In this document: piece after piece, positions 7,520 to 15,069 of the stretch | How the letters are laid out: the number at the start of each line of letters is the position of its first letter | Numbering within the stretch: position 1 is the first letter of the stretch | Assembly (NCBI RefSeq): GCF_002286785.1 | Contig: NZ_MUJY01000171.1 | Location: 1 to 49,231, forward strand | Direction: 5' to 3' | From: Pseudomonas sp. PIC25 | Lineage (GTDB): Bacteria; Pseudomonadota; Gammaproteobacteria; Pseudomonadales; Pseudomonadaceae | DNA length: 49,231 nt | Notes under the pieces: generated by a model | Told to the model about the DNA's origin: nothing | The model's database searches: none | Seen by the model: only the letters and a program-made list of their open reading frames with translations | Position numbers and translations under genes: made by a program

Positions 7520-8122
7520 TCATTTGTGCAGGAGTGGATGCAGCAGGCGATGCTGCTGGAAGATGTATTGGCGCAGGCGGTCGCCGTGGCCGGGGTGGCC
7601 CATGGTCAGGCGATAGGCGACCAGTTGGCGCTCGGTCTTGCGTACCCGGGCGCCGAGCAGGGCGATGGGGTCCTGTTCCGGTAGCGGCAGCCAGAGGGCG
7701 AACAGTTCCGGCGTGTCTTTCTGGTCGCGGACTTCGATCAGTGCGCCATTCGGCGACAGCTCATGCACCCAGAGGGCGGTTTCCGCTCCGTGTTCGTCGA
7801 CCAGGGCGACCGGTTCCGGCAAGCGCAGGCGCCAGGGGCGGAGCGTAGGGCCTTGTTCGAATATTTCGGGGGCTTCGATTTCCAGATGCGGGGTCTGGAA
7901 TTCGTCCTGCACGAGGCGCAGGGGGAAGGTCAGGTGCTGGCTGTGGAAATCCGCTTCGAGGGTCAGTTGGCCCTGTTTGGCCAGGCGTGCGATCAGCGCT
8001 TCGGCCTGGACGCTGCCATCGAGCAAAAGGCTGGAGCCCGGCAATCCCTTGGAGCCGGAAGATTTGCCTTGCAACGTCTGGATAAACGCCAGTTCATCCT
8101 CGGTCAGTAATGGAGTATCCAC
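7520..8122 (-). CDS. PilZ-like domain protein
   Basis: This encodes 200 residues from a GTG (8122). After an N-terminal region with 'FIQTLQGKSSGSKGLPGSSL', a beta-barrel segment follows with 'LRPWRLRLPEPVAL' and 'VHELSPNGALIEV', resembling the D/NxSxxG element of PilZ domains. The RxxxR part of the c-di-GMP motif is not clearly present, so nucleotide binding is doubtful. It converges on litR (15 nt between stops) and lies 65 nt after the short LOV gene on the same strand, so LOV and PilZ-like protein could be co-transcribed. The assignment is moderate. Confidence 0.6.
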   Translation of the reverse strand: MDTPLLTEDELAFIQTLQGKSSGSKGLPGSSLLLDGSVQAEALIARLAKQGQLTLEADFHSQHLTFPLRLVQDEFQTPHLEIEAPEIFEQGPTLRPWRLRLPEPVALVDEHGAETALWVHELSPNGALIEVRDQKDTPELFALWLPLPEQDPIALLGARVRKTERQLVAYRLTMGHPGHGDRLRQYIFQQHRLLHPLLHK

Positions 8123-8187
8123 ATCGCGAACCCGCGTACGTCAGAGTTCGTTTGACAGCAGATGCGGCGATTCGTTTCAACAACGGT

Positions 8188-8628
8188 TCATGTTTTCGAC
8201 TGTTCTGCCCTGAGTGCCGCCAGTTCGGCCTCCAAAGCCTGAAGGCGCTGCTGTGCCTCGACCTGTTCGGTCACGTCCTTCTGAATACCAATGTAGTAGG
8301 TCAATTGATCGCTGTCGTTGAGCACGGGAGAAATCGACAGCTCGTTCCAGAACGGCGTGCCGTCCTTGCGGTAGTTGCGGATGACCTGGCGGCAGGCCTG
8401 CTGGTTGCGCAGGGCTTCGCGAATGGCCGCCAGGCCGGGCTGGTCGCGGTCGTTGCCCTGGAGGAAGCGGCAGTCCTGGTAAAGGATGTCGTCCACCGCG
8501 TAGCCGGTCAGCCGTTCGAAGGCGGGGTTGGCGTAGATCAGGATGTGGTCGTCGCCCTCCCGCTCGGCGACGACGATGCCGTCGTTGGAAGCATCGACCA
8601 CCAGTTGCAGCAGTTTGGAATTGATCAT
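8188..8628 (-). CDS. short LOV blue-light photoreceptor (PpSB-LOV type)
   Basis: This encodes 146 residues, one PAS/LOV domain and short terminal helices without an effector domain. The opening 'ASNDGIVVAE' and the photoactive motif 'YQDCRFLQGNDRDQPG' with Cys53 closely match P. putida PpSB1/PpSB2-LOV, in which the equivalent cysteine forms the flavin adduct. Flavin contacts 'NYRKDGTPFWNELSISPV' and 'YYIGIQKDVTEQ' are present. The C-terminal helix ('ALEAELAALRAEQ') is a likely dimerisation coil. GGGAG lies 7-8 nt before the ATG. It is divergent from fldP and near the LitR-like regulator, the partner class known in P. putida. Confidence 0.9.
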   Translation of the reverse strand: MINSKLLQLVVDASNDGIVVAEREGDDHILIYANPAFERLTGYAVDDILYQDCRFLQGNDRDQPGLAAIREALRNQQACRQVIRNYRKDGTPFWNELSISPVLNDSDQLTYYIGIQKDVTEQVEAQQRLQALEAELAALRAEQSKT

Positions 8629-8718
8629 CGTGTTGCTCCCGGGCTCTGTCGCCGCATTCTAGAACGGTCGGGCAGTTGCGGCATAATGCCGGGGTTTTCA
8701 GTCTGTTTCGGAGCGTCC

Positions 8719-9171
8719 ATGAAAATCGCCATCCTGTCCGGTTCGGTCTACGGCACCGCCGAGGAAGTCGCCCGGCACGCCGAGCACCTGCTCAAGGCCG
8801 CCGGTTTCGAGGCCTGGCACAAACCCCGCGCGGAGCTGGCCGACCTGCTGGCCTTCGCGCCCGAGGCTTTCCTGGTGGTGACCTCGACCACCGGCATGGG
8901 TGAGCTGCCGGACAACCTTCAGCCGCTGTACTACGCCATCCGCGACCATCTGCCGGCCTGGCATGGATTGCCCGGCGGTGTGATCGCCCTGGGCGACTCC
9001 AGCTACGGCGACACCTTCTGCGCCGGTGGCGAGCAGGTGCGTGAGCTGTATGCCGAACTAGGCATCCGCGAGGTGGTGGACATGCTGCGCCTGGATGCCA
9101 GCGAAACCGTGACCCCGGAAACCGACGCCGAGCCTTGGCTCATCGGTTTCGGCAACGCGTTGCGCGTCTGA
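8719..9171 (+). CDS. fldP: long-chain-type flavodoxin FldP
   Basis: This encodes 150 residues with the FMN phosphate loop 'SGSVYGTAEEVARHAEHLL', 'VTSTTGMGELPDN' and 'ALGDSSYGDTFCAGGEQ', typical of flavodoxins related to P. aeruginosa FldP, which protects against oxidative stress. It is a cytoplasmic one- or two-electron carrier. A CATAAT (8682-8687) about 32 bp upstream is a plausible -10 in the divergent gap with the LOV gene. Its stop overlaps the next ATG (TGATG at 9169-9173), so it is coupled to the cupin gene. Confidence 0.85.
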   Translation: MKIAILSGSVYGTAEEVARHAEHLLKAAGFEAWHKPRAELADLLAFAPEAFLVVTSTTGMGELPDNLQPLYYAIRDHLPAWHGLPGGVIALGDSSYGDTFCAGGEQVRELYAELGIREVVDMLRLDASETVTPETDAEPWLIGFGNALRV

Positions 9172-9629
9172 TGCACCCGCGCGCCGCCGAGCTGATCCGC
9201 GAGCTGGAGCTGCTGCCGCACCCCGAGGGCGGCTTCTATCGCCGGGTCTTCCATTCCAGCAGCACCCTCGCCAACGGTCGTCCCTGCTGTACGGCAATCT
9301 TCTTCCTGCTGCCGGCCGGCGTGTGCGGGCGTTGGCATCGGGTCGACGCGGACGAACTCTGGCATTTCTACGAGGGGGCACCGCTGGAGCTGCTGATCGC
9401 CACGACTCCTGATGCGACCCGCCGCGAGCGGCTCGGCCCGGTAGGGCCGGATTGCTTGCCGCAACGGCTGGTGCCGGCCCATGCCTGGCAGGCGGCGCGT
9501 CCGCTGGGCGATTACAGCCTGGTGGGCTGCACGGTGTCGCCGGGGTTCGATTTCTCCGGCTTCCGCCTGCTGGCCGAGGACGAGCAGGCGCAGCGCGAGT
9601 GGGCGGCGCTGGACAAGGCGTTTCTTTAA
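9171..9629 (+). CDS. DUF985 cupin family protein
   Basis: This encodes 152 residues, starting MHPRAAELIRELELLPHPEG. It has the family hallmarks 'HPEGGFYRRVFHS', 'AIFFLLPAGVCGRWHRVDAD' and 'ELWHFYEGAPLEL', then 'YSLVGCTVSPGFDFSGF', a cupin barrel with conserved His that suggests metal binding. Function is unknown; structures of the family suggest sugar- or nucleotide-sugar-type ligands. It overlaps the fldP stop by 1 nt and should be co-expressed with it. Confidence 0.85.
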   Translation: MHPRAAELIRELELLPHPEGGFYRRVFHSSSTLANGRPCCTAIFFLLPAGVCGRWHRVDADELWHFYEGAPLELLIATTPDATRRERLGPVGPDCLPQRLVPAHAWQAARPLGDYSLVGCTVSPGFDFSGFRLLAEDEQAQREWAALDKAFL

Positions 9630-9640
9630 AGCAGGTTCAT

Positions 9641-9668
9641 GGAACCGTTTTGCAAACGGTTCCACTCA
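9641..9668 (+). promoter_or_regulatory. hrp box (HrpL-type ECF sigma promoter)
   Basis: GGAACC (9641-9646), 15 bp, then CCACTCA (9662-9668) matches the hrp-box consensus GGAACC-N15/16-CCACNNA with no mismatch. It lies 58 nt upstream of the hrpK-like ATG and 12 nt past the cupin stop. The same bases also form a 10-bp perfect hairpin (GGAACCGTTT-TGC-AAACGGTTCC, 9641-9663) with no T-run, so the sigma-site reading is preferred over a terminator. Confidence 0.8.
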
Positions 9669-9725
9669 TCTCTCGAGCCGATTTCCAATAACCGTTGTCC
9701 TGTCCGGGATTCGAGAGAGCACATC

Positions 9726-11450
9726 ATGGTCCTACGCGTTTCCGATGCCTGTCATTCCTATGGTGCTTTCGACGTTCATTCCCAACCGGAACCGAGCACC
9801 CGTCCGCAGGCCAGGCCGCCCGTCTCGCCGACGGGCATCGAGTTCGGTCCCGCGCCGAGTTCCTGTCCTGAGCCGCGCGTGCCGGCTGGCGGAAAGAACA
9901 CCTCCCTGCTCGACCGCCTGCTGCCCTCGGCCAAGCCGGAGCCCTCCGTGCCGTCGCCGGTGGTCTTGGCCAGCGAGCCGGTACGAGAAGAGGGACGCTA
10001 CGATTTTCTCGACAATTCGCCCCACAGTTCGCCCGAGCAGTTGAAGAAGTGGGAAGCGCTGCTGGGCGACCTGCCGCCCGCCGAGCGGGAGGCCGCCGCC
10101 AAGGAGCTGAACCGCCCCATTGCAGCGGCGCGGATCGCCGCGGAAGGCGGGCCCGATGCGGAGAAAGCCTGGGCTTTCATCAACGACAACCCATCGTTGA
10201 AGACGGCAGTGGATGTCGGTAAGGACGGTGGCCGGGCCGACGGCAAGATCACCCACAAAGACCTCAAGGCGTTTGCGAATCACATGGACGACCGGCTCAA
10301 TGACGCCGGCAAGACGCTGCGCAAATACGAGAAGGAGCATCCGGATGCGGACCCGGCCTCGAAGCAACTGGTGCGTTCCGCCGCGCTGCTGCTGGCCAAC
10401 GAACCGCTGACCCAGGCGGCCGATCCGGCCAGCGCCCAGGGGGCGGCGAACCAGCGCAAGGTCAACGGTTGCATCAGCACCGCCGGGTTGACGGCATTGC
10501 AGGAGAACGAGGGGCTGTCGGATGTGCTGCGCAATGCTGCGACCACCTGGTCCCAGCCCGGCATGTTCGATCTGCTCGACCGCGGCGCCGCCAGCGGCAA
10601 GAAGCTGGCGAAGAAGGGGCCGGACGGGCAATCGAACAGCAAGGACATCATGAAATGGATCGAGGACAAGGCACCGTCCAACAGTGATGATTTCGCCAGC
10701 ACCTTGTTCGATGCCGCCACCATCGGCGCCGTCTCCAAGGTGGATACCAGCCGATTGAACGGCGACGTTTTCGAGCATCCGGGCAGCTACACCGGCGAGC
10801 AGAAGGCGGCGGTCCTGGTCAAGCTGCAACAGACCCAGGAGCAGGTCATGGCCGGACGCGGCATTCGCGACACGCGCGAGACCGAGGAAGCGTTGGCGGA
10901 ACGGATCGCCCAGTTGCAGAACGACCCCGACGTGCAGTCCTTCTTGATGCTCAACCTCGACGAGCAGGCGACGTCCATCGTCAATGGCGACCCGCGCCTG
11001 GCCAAGCTGGTCGCGAAGGGCACGGTCGATGGCGGACCGGGACTGCATGCCCCGAATGGGGCGGGCTCCGATAAAAGAGCAGGCCCGATCGACGAGGGCA
11101 AAGAGACGCTGAAGGTTACGGCGGATACCGTTCATCGGGTGCTGAATTTCGGCTCCGACAGCTTCACACGCCAGGGCGGAAAAGTGGCCGTTGGCCTGGG
11201 TGGACGCATCGCCGCAGCCGTCGGAGGGCGTGTGGTCGGCGCTATCGCTGGCGAGGCGGCGGGTGCGGCGGCGGCTTCCGCCATCGGCGCTGCGGCGGGA
11301 CCGGTGGGCTGGGCGGTGAGCGGCATCATGGCGATCGGCATGGGCATCGGCGAGATCGTCAACGCGGTGAAGGAGCGCAAGGAGCGCAAGGCTTTCAGCC
11401 GCACCGTGAACCCGACGCTGGAGCAGTTCGGCATTCCCAAGCCCAAATGA
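9726..11450 (+). CDS. HrpK-domain type III secretion protein (putative effector/translocator)
   Basis: This encodes 574 residues. Residues 1-85 are Ser/Pro-rich and disordered, like type III secretion leaders. The central part has the HrpK-family blocks 'KAWAFINDNPSLKTAVDVGK' with 'DGKITHKDLKAF' (EF-hand-like loop), 'LVRSAALLLANEPLTQAA', 'TWSQPGMFDLLDRG', 'GQSNSKDIMKWIE' and 'YTGEQKAAVLVKLQQTQEQV'. Residues ~484-545 are a Gly/Ala zipper ('GGKVAVGLGGRIAAAVGGRV' onward), a likely membrane-inserting segment, before a basic tail. In P. syringae, HrpK1 is a HrpL-regulated putative translocator. A perfect hrp box precedes the gene, but no other secretion genes are in the window. It is monocistronic. 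Confidence 0.82.
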   Translation: MVLRVSDACHSYGAFDVHSQPEPSTRPQARPPVSPTGIEFGPAPSSCPEPRVPAGGKNTSLLDRLLPSAKPEPSVPSPVVLASEPVREEGRYDFLDNSPHSSPEQLKKWEALLGDLPPAEREAAAKELNRPIAAARIAAEGGPDAEKAWAFINDNPSLKTAVDVGKDGGRADGKITHKDLKAFANHMDDRLNDAGKTLRKYEKEHPDADPASKQLVRSAALLLANEPLTQAADPASAQGAANQRKVNGCISTAGLTALQENEGLSDVLRNAATTWSQPGMFDLLDRGAASGKKLAKKGPDGQSNSKDIMKWIEDKAPSNSDDFASTLFDAATIGAVSKVDTSRLNGDVFEHPGSYTGEQKAAVLVKLQQTQEQVMAGRGIRDTRETEEALAERIAQLQNDPDVQSFLMLNLDEQATSIVNGDPRLAKLVAKGTVDGGPGLHAPNGAGSDKRAGPIDEGKETLKVTADTVHRVLNFGSDSFTRQGGKVAVGLGGRIAAAVGGRVVGAIAGEAAGAAAASAIGAAAGPVGWAVSGIMAIGMGIGEIVNAVKERKERKAFSRTVNPTLEQFGIPKPK

Positions 11451-11568
11451 CACGGAAAGGCCCGGCTGACCCGCTGGGCCATTATCCTGGCTGCCAGGGC
11501 AACTACCGTCCTGGCGTCGGCTCGCTAGACTCCTCGGCACACCCACAACAAGATGCCGAGGTGACACC

Positions 11569-12351
11569 GTGTCCACAGCCCACGCCCTGTCTCAACCGAA
11601 CGTCAAGGATCAGGTATCCGCCGTCGAATGGCAGACCCGGGTCGACTTGGCCGCCTGCTACCGCCTGGTGGCCCTGCACGGTTGGGACGACCTGATTTTC
11701 ACTCACATCTCGGCCAAGGTGCCCGGCACCGAGGACTTCCTGATCAACCCTTATGGGCTGATGTTCCACGAGATCACCGCGTCCAGCCTGGTGAAGGTCG
11801 ATCAGGCGGGCAACAAGCTGATGGACAGCCCCTACGAGATCAACCCGGCCGGCTACACCATCCACAGTGCCGTGCACGAGGTGCGCCATGACGTCGCTTG
11901 CGTCCTGCATACCCACACCGCCGCCGGGGTCGCGGTGGCGGCGCAGAAGCAGGGCGTCTTGCCGATCAGCCAGCAGTCGCTGTTCGTTCTCTCCAGCCTG
12001 AGCTATCACGACTACGAAGGCGTGGCCCTGAATCACGAAGAAAAGGCGCGCCTGCAAGCCGACCTCGGCGCGACCAACTTCATGGTCCTGCGCAACCACG
12101 GCCTGATGACCTGCGCGCCGACCATCCAGGACACCTTCCTGATGATGTTCATCTTCCAGCGTGCCTGCGAAATCCAGGTCATGGCCCAGAGCGGCGGCGC
12201 CGAGCTGGTGAGCATTCCGCCGCAGATCCTCGCCGGCGCCAAGGCCATGGCCGCCGGGGTTACCCGCAGTGCCGAGGGGTTGGGCGGCAAGCTGGCCTGG
12301 CCGGCCCTGTTGCGCAAGCTGGACCAGCAGGACACGGGATACCGCAGCTGA
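11569..12351 (+). CDS. class II aldolase/adducin family protein
   Basis: This encodes 260 residues from GTG at 11569 with GAGGTG 5 nt upstream. The class II aldolase fold is shown by 'DLAACYRLVALHGWDDLIFT', 'INPYGLMFHEITASSLVKVD', 'HSAVHEVRHDVACVLHTHTA' (zinc His pair) and 'FMVLRNHGLMTC' (third His). Members cleave or epimerise sugar phosphates or related hydroxy-acids; the substrate is not clear and no kinase is adjacent. It is the first gene of an overlapping trio: its TGA overlaps the next ATG at 12351. Confidence 0.85.
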   Translation: MSTAHALSQPNVKDQVSAVEWQTRVDLAACYRLVALHGWDDLIFTHISAKVPGTEDFLINPYGLMFHEITASSLVKVDQAGNKLMDSPYEINPAGYTIHSAVHEVRHDVACVLHTHTAAGVAVAAQKQGVLPISQQSLFVLSSLSYHDYEGVALNHEEKARLQADLGATNFMVLRNHGLMTCAPTIQDTFLMMFIFQRACEIQVMAQSGGAELVSIPPQILAGAKAMAAGVTRSAEGLGGKLAWPALLRKLDQQDTGYRS

Positions 12352-13256
12352 TGCCGGCGCTGACCGGCATTCCCCTGGCCGAGTGGCGGGCGAGGGGGCA
12401 GGACTTCAGCTTTGGCGGCCAGCACATTCGTTATTGGCAGGCTGGAGAAGGCGAACCGTTGCTGCTGATCCATGGCTTCCCCACCGCCAGCTGGGATTGG
12501 CACCGCATCTGGGAACCGCTGGCGGCGCGCTACCGGGTCATCGCCTGCGACATGCTCGGCTTCGGCGACTCGGCCAAGCCGCGTGGGCACGACTACCGCC
12601 TGCTGGAACAGGCCGACCTGCAGCAGGCGCTGCTGGTTCACCTGGATGTCCGGGAACCGGTGCACGTGCTCGCCCACGACTATGGCGACAGCGTCGCCCA
12701 GGAGTTGCTGGCGCGACACCAGGAAGGACGGTTCGAACTGGCGAGCTGCGTGTTTCTCAACGGTGGCCTGTTTCCCGAGACGCATTACCCGGTGCGGGTC
12801 CAGAAGCTATTGCTGGGGCCGCTCGGTCCGCTGGTCGGCCGGCTGTTCTCGCGGCGCAAGCTGGCGGCAAGCTTCGCCCGCATCTTCGGCCCCGACACGC
12901 TGCCCGGCGAGGCCGAGTTGGACGATTTCTACGATCTCATCAAGACCGGCAACGGTCCGGCGGTGATGCACCGATTGATCCGCTACATCCCCGAGCGCCG
13001 CGTGCAGCGTGACCGCTGGGTGGCGGCGATGCAGCGCGGCGGCGTGCCGCTGCGGGTGATCGATGGGGCGCTGGACCCGATTTCCGGCGCGCACATGGTG
13101 GCGCGCTACCGCGAGCTGAACCCCGAGCCCGACTGCGTCCTGCTGGAGCGGATCGGCCACTACCCCCAGACCGAGGCGCCGGAACAGGTGCTCGAACACT
13201 ATTTGCATTTTCGCGAAGCATTGGAGAGCCAGGCATGCGCCGACGTACGTTGTTGA
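12351..13256 (+). CDS. alpha/beta hydrolase (epoxide hydrolase-like)
   Basis: This encodes 301 residues. It has the oxyanion segment 'LLLIHGFPTASWDWHRIW', 'VIACDMLGFGDSAKP' and a nucleophile elbow 'VLAHDYGDSVAQELLARH' with Asp at the nucleophile position, as in epoxide hydrolases and haloalkane dehalogenases. The cap region (~140-220) is helical; the acid is probably in 'VIDGALDPI' and the catalytic His in 'RIGHYPQTEAPEQV'. Substrate is unknown. It overlaps the aldolase by 1 nt and the DUF1569 gene by 22 nt. Confidence 0.82.
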   Translation: MPALTGIPLAEWRARGQDFSFGGQHIRYWQAGEGEPLLLIHGFPTASWDWHRIWEPLAARYRVIACDMLGFGDSAKPRGHDYRLLEQADLQQALLVHLDVREPVHVLAHDYGDSVAQELLARHQEGRFELASCVFLNGGLFPETHYPVRVQKLLLGPLGPLVGRLFSRRKLAASFARIFGPDTLPGEAELDDFYDLIKTGNGPAVMHRLIRYIPERRVQRDRWVAAMQRGGVPLRVIDGALDPISGAHMVARYRELNPEPDCVLLERIGHYPQTEAPEQVLEHYLHFREALESQACADVRC

Positions 13257-13762
13257 AAGGGGCTGCGCTGGGCGGTGTGGCCGCGATGGCCGGCGGCTTC
13301 TGGGCGCTGGGTGGTACGGCGCCGGCACCGGTCAGCCTGGAGGGCGCGCGGCGGGTGCTGGATGGGCTGGTCGGTCGTGCACTGGTCAGCGTGGCGGGCT
13401 GGAGCCCGGCCGAGGTCTTCAACCATTGCGCCCAGAGTATCGAGTTCTCACTGGACGGCTACCCCGAATTGAAACCGGCCTGGTTCCGCCACAGCATCGG
13501 TCCGGCGGTCTTCGCGATGTTCAGCGCCCGTGGCGCGATGCGTCACCCTTTGCAGGAAGCCATCCCGGGGGCCGCTCCGTTGGCCGAGCCGATCGGCCAG
13601 GATGCCGCACTGCAACGCCTGCAAGCCGCGTTCGATCGTTTCGCCGCGCACACCGGCGCGCTGCAACCGCACTTCGCCTACGGTGTGCTCGATCACGACG
13701 ACTACGCTCAGGCCCACGTACTGCACCTGTACAACCACTTGAGCCTGATTCGTCCGGCTTGA
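13235..13762 (+). CDS. DUF1569 family protein with Tat-like leader
   Basis: This encodes 175 residues starting MRRRTLLKGAALGGVAAMAG, an N-terminal leader with RRxxLLKG resembling a Tat signal, so it is probably exported. The remainder has 'AEVFNHCAQSIEFSLDGYPE', 'PLAEPIGQDAALQRLQAAFD' and 'LDHDDYAQAHVLHLYNHL', which match the DUF1569 (DinB-like helical bundle) family with conserved His that may bind metal. The start lies inside the upstream hydrolase gene (22-nt overlap), so translation is probably coupled. Function is unknown. The 108 bp after it hold no gene. Confidence 0.75.
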   Translation: MRRRTLLKGAALGGVAAMAGGFWALGGTAPAPVSLEGARRVLDGLVGRALVSVAGWSPAEVFNHCAQSIEFSLDGYPELKPAWFRHSIGPAVFAMFSARGAMRHPLQEAIPGAAPLAEPIGQDAALQRLQAAFDRFAAHTGALQPHFAYGVLDHDDYAQAHVLHLYNHLSLIRPA

Positions 13763-13870
13763 TCATCCCTGTCCCTTATCGAGCACCATTCAGCGCAACC
13801 CGTCTTCGTTGTGACCGGCTGACGGCTGTTCGACACTCGAAGCCTGCCTAATCTGCCAGGAGTCCGCTTC

Positions 13871-14782
13871 ATGAGTGATGCCGTACGCTTCGACGACAAA
13901 GTAGTGATAGTCACCGGTGCCGGCGGCGGTCTCGGCCGCGCTCACGCGCTGCTGTTCGCCCGGCATGGCGCCAAAGTGGTGGTCAACGACCTGGGCGGCA
14001 GCACCCATGGCGAAGGCGCCAACGCCTCAGCGGCCGACCGCGTGGTGGCGGAAATTCGCGAGGCCGGCGGCACCGCCGTGGCCAACCACGACTCGGTGAC
14101 CGACGGCGAGAAGATCGTCCAGTGCGCGCTGGACCAGTTTGGCCGCGTCGACGTGGTGGTGAACAACGCCGGCATTCTCCGCGACAAGACCTTCCACAAG
14201 ATGGAAGACACCGACTGGGACCTGGTCTACAAGGTCCACGTCGAGGGCGCCTACAAGGTGACTCGCGCGGCCTGGCCGCACCTGCGCGAGCAGGGCTACG
14301 GGCGGGTGATCTTCACCTCGTCCACCTCCGGTATCTACGGCAACTTCGGCCAGTCCAACTACGGCATGGCCAAGCTCGGCCTCTACGGCCTGACCCGCAC
14401 CCTGGCCATCGAAGGGCGCAAGAACAACATCCTGGTCAACGCCATCGCCCCCACCGGCGGCACCCGCATGACCGAGGGGCTGATCCCGCCGCAGGTGTTC
14501 GAGCAGCTCAAGCCCGAACTGGTCAGCCCGCTGGTGGTTTACCTCGGCAGCGAGCAGTGCCAGGAAACCTCCGGCCTGTTCGAAGTCGGCGGCGGCTGGG
14601 TCGGCAAGGTGCGCTGGGAGCGCAGCCTGGGCGTCGGTTTCGACCCGCGCCAGGGGTTCAGCCCGGAAGACGTGGCGGCCAACTGGCAGCGCATCTGCGA
14701 CTTCGAGGGCGCGGCGCACCCGGCGGACAACGTCGAGGCGCTGAAGGAAATGATGGCGAATCTGCAGAAGTACACCCTCTGA
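13871..14782 (+). CDS. SDR-family oxidoreductase (3-hydroxyacyl-CoA dehydrogenase-like)
   Basis: This encodes 303 residues. It has NAD(P) motif 'VTGAGGGLGRAHALLFARHG', 'DLGGSTHGEGAN', 'VNNAGILRDKTFHKM' and catalytic 'YGMAKLGLYGL'. The 'DKTFHKM' and C-terminal extension (~240-303, 'EVGGGWVGKVRWERS') are features of SDRs resembling the dehydrogenase half of multifunctional enzyme type 2, so a beta-oxidation role is likely. TCCAGGAGTCCGCTTC gives a good RBS. A strong terminator follows at 14849, so it is transcribed separately from the hydratase gene. Confidence 0.85.
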   Translation: MSDAVRFDDKVVIVTGAGGGLGRAHALLFARHGAKVVVNDLGGSTHGEGANASAADRVVAEIREAGGTAVANHDSVTDGEKIVQCALDQFGRVDVVVNNAGILRDKTFHKMEDTDWDLVYKVHVEGAYKVTRAAWPHLREQGYGRVIFTSSTSGIYGNFGQSNYGMAKLGLYGLTRTLAIEGRKNNILVNAIAPTGGTRMTEGLIPPQVFEQLKPELVSPLVVYLGSEQCQETSGLFEVGGGWVGKVRWERSLGVGFDPRQGFSPEDVAANWQRICDFEGAAHPADNVEALKEMMANLQKYTL

Positions 14783-14848
14783 TCCCGCCAGTCCCGGTGC
14801 GGATTCGGCCAACGGACTGAACAACCGCATCGAGACGCACTATGTTGA

Positions 14849-14874
14849 AGGCCGGCAGCATTGCCGGCCTTTTT
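14849..14874 (+). terminator. Rho-independent terminator after SDR
   Basis: AGGCCGGCA (14849-14857), loop GCAT, TGCCGGCCT (14862-14870) and a TTTT run form a 9-bp stem followed by U residues on the plus strand. Confidence 0.85.
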
Positions 14875-14875
14875 C

Positions 14876-15030
14876 ATGGGCGAATGAATCGCTCTGCAGG
14901 CGTTTCGGTCCTGTGCTTTGTAGGAGCGAGTTCTGCTCGCGAATCGGTTGGGAGCTTCGCCAGCAGCGCTCGCTCCTACGAAAAAGCCGGTTTTGTAGAG
15001 GCGAATTCATTCGCCAAGGGATGCGCAGCA
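14876..15030. repeat. REP/BIME-like palindrome cluster
   Basis: The stretch contains GTAGGAGCGAG (14920-14930) and its inverse CTCGCTCCTAC (14969-14979), flanking 'TTCTGCTCGCGAA', followed by a third unit near 14995-15017 (TTGTAGAGGCGAATTCATTCGCC). Related units occur at about 15.85-16.0 kb and 44.55 kb. This is the usual look of Pseudomonas REP elements (GTAGGAGCGAATTCATTCGC) arranged as an inverted pair plus a single. Confidence 0.75.
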
Positions 15031-15069
15031 TCCCCATAAACCCATTCGTCCATTCTTTCAGGAGTTCCC

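Noticed and set aside
9641-9663. Hairpin GGAACCGTTT-TGC-AAACGGTTCC as a terminator of the cupin gene
   Set aside because: No T-run follows; the outer bases give an exact hrp box with correct spacing to hrpK. It could do both, but the promoter reading explains more.
9732-11576. A 614-codon minus-strand frame opposite hrpK
   Set aside because: Composition is typical of antisense frames in GC-rich DNA (many His/Arg/Gln), with no motif; the plus strand carries the HrpK-family blocks and the hrp box.
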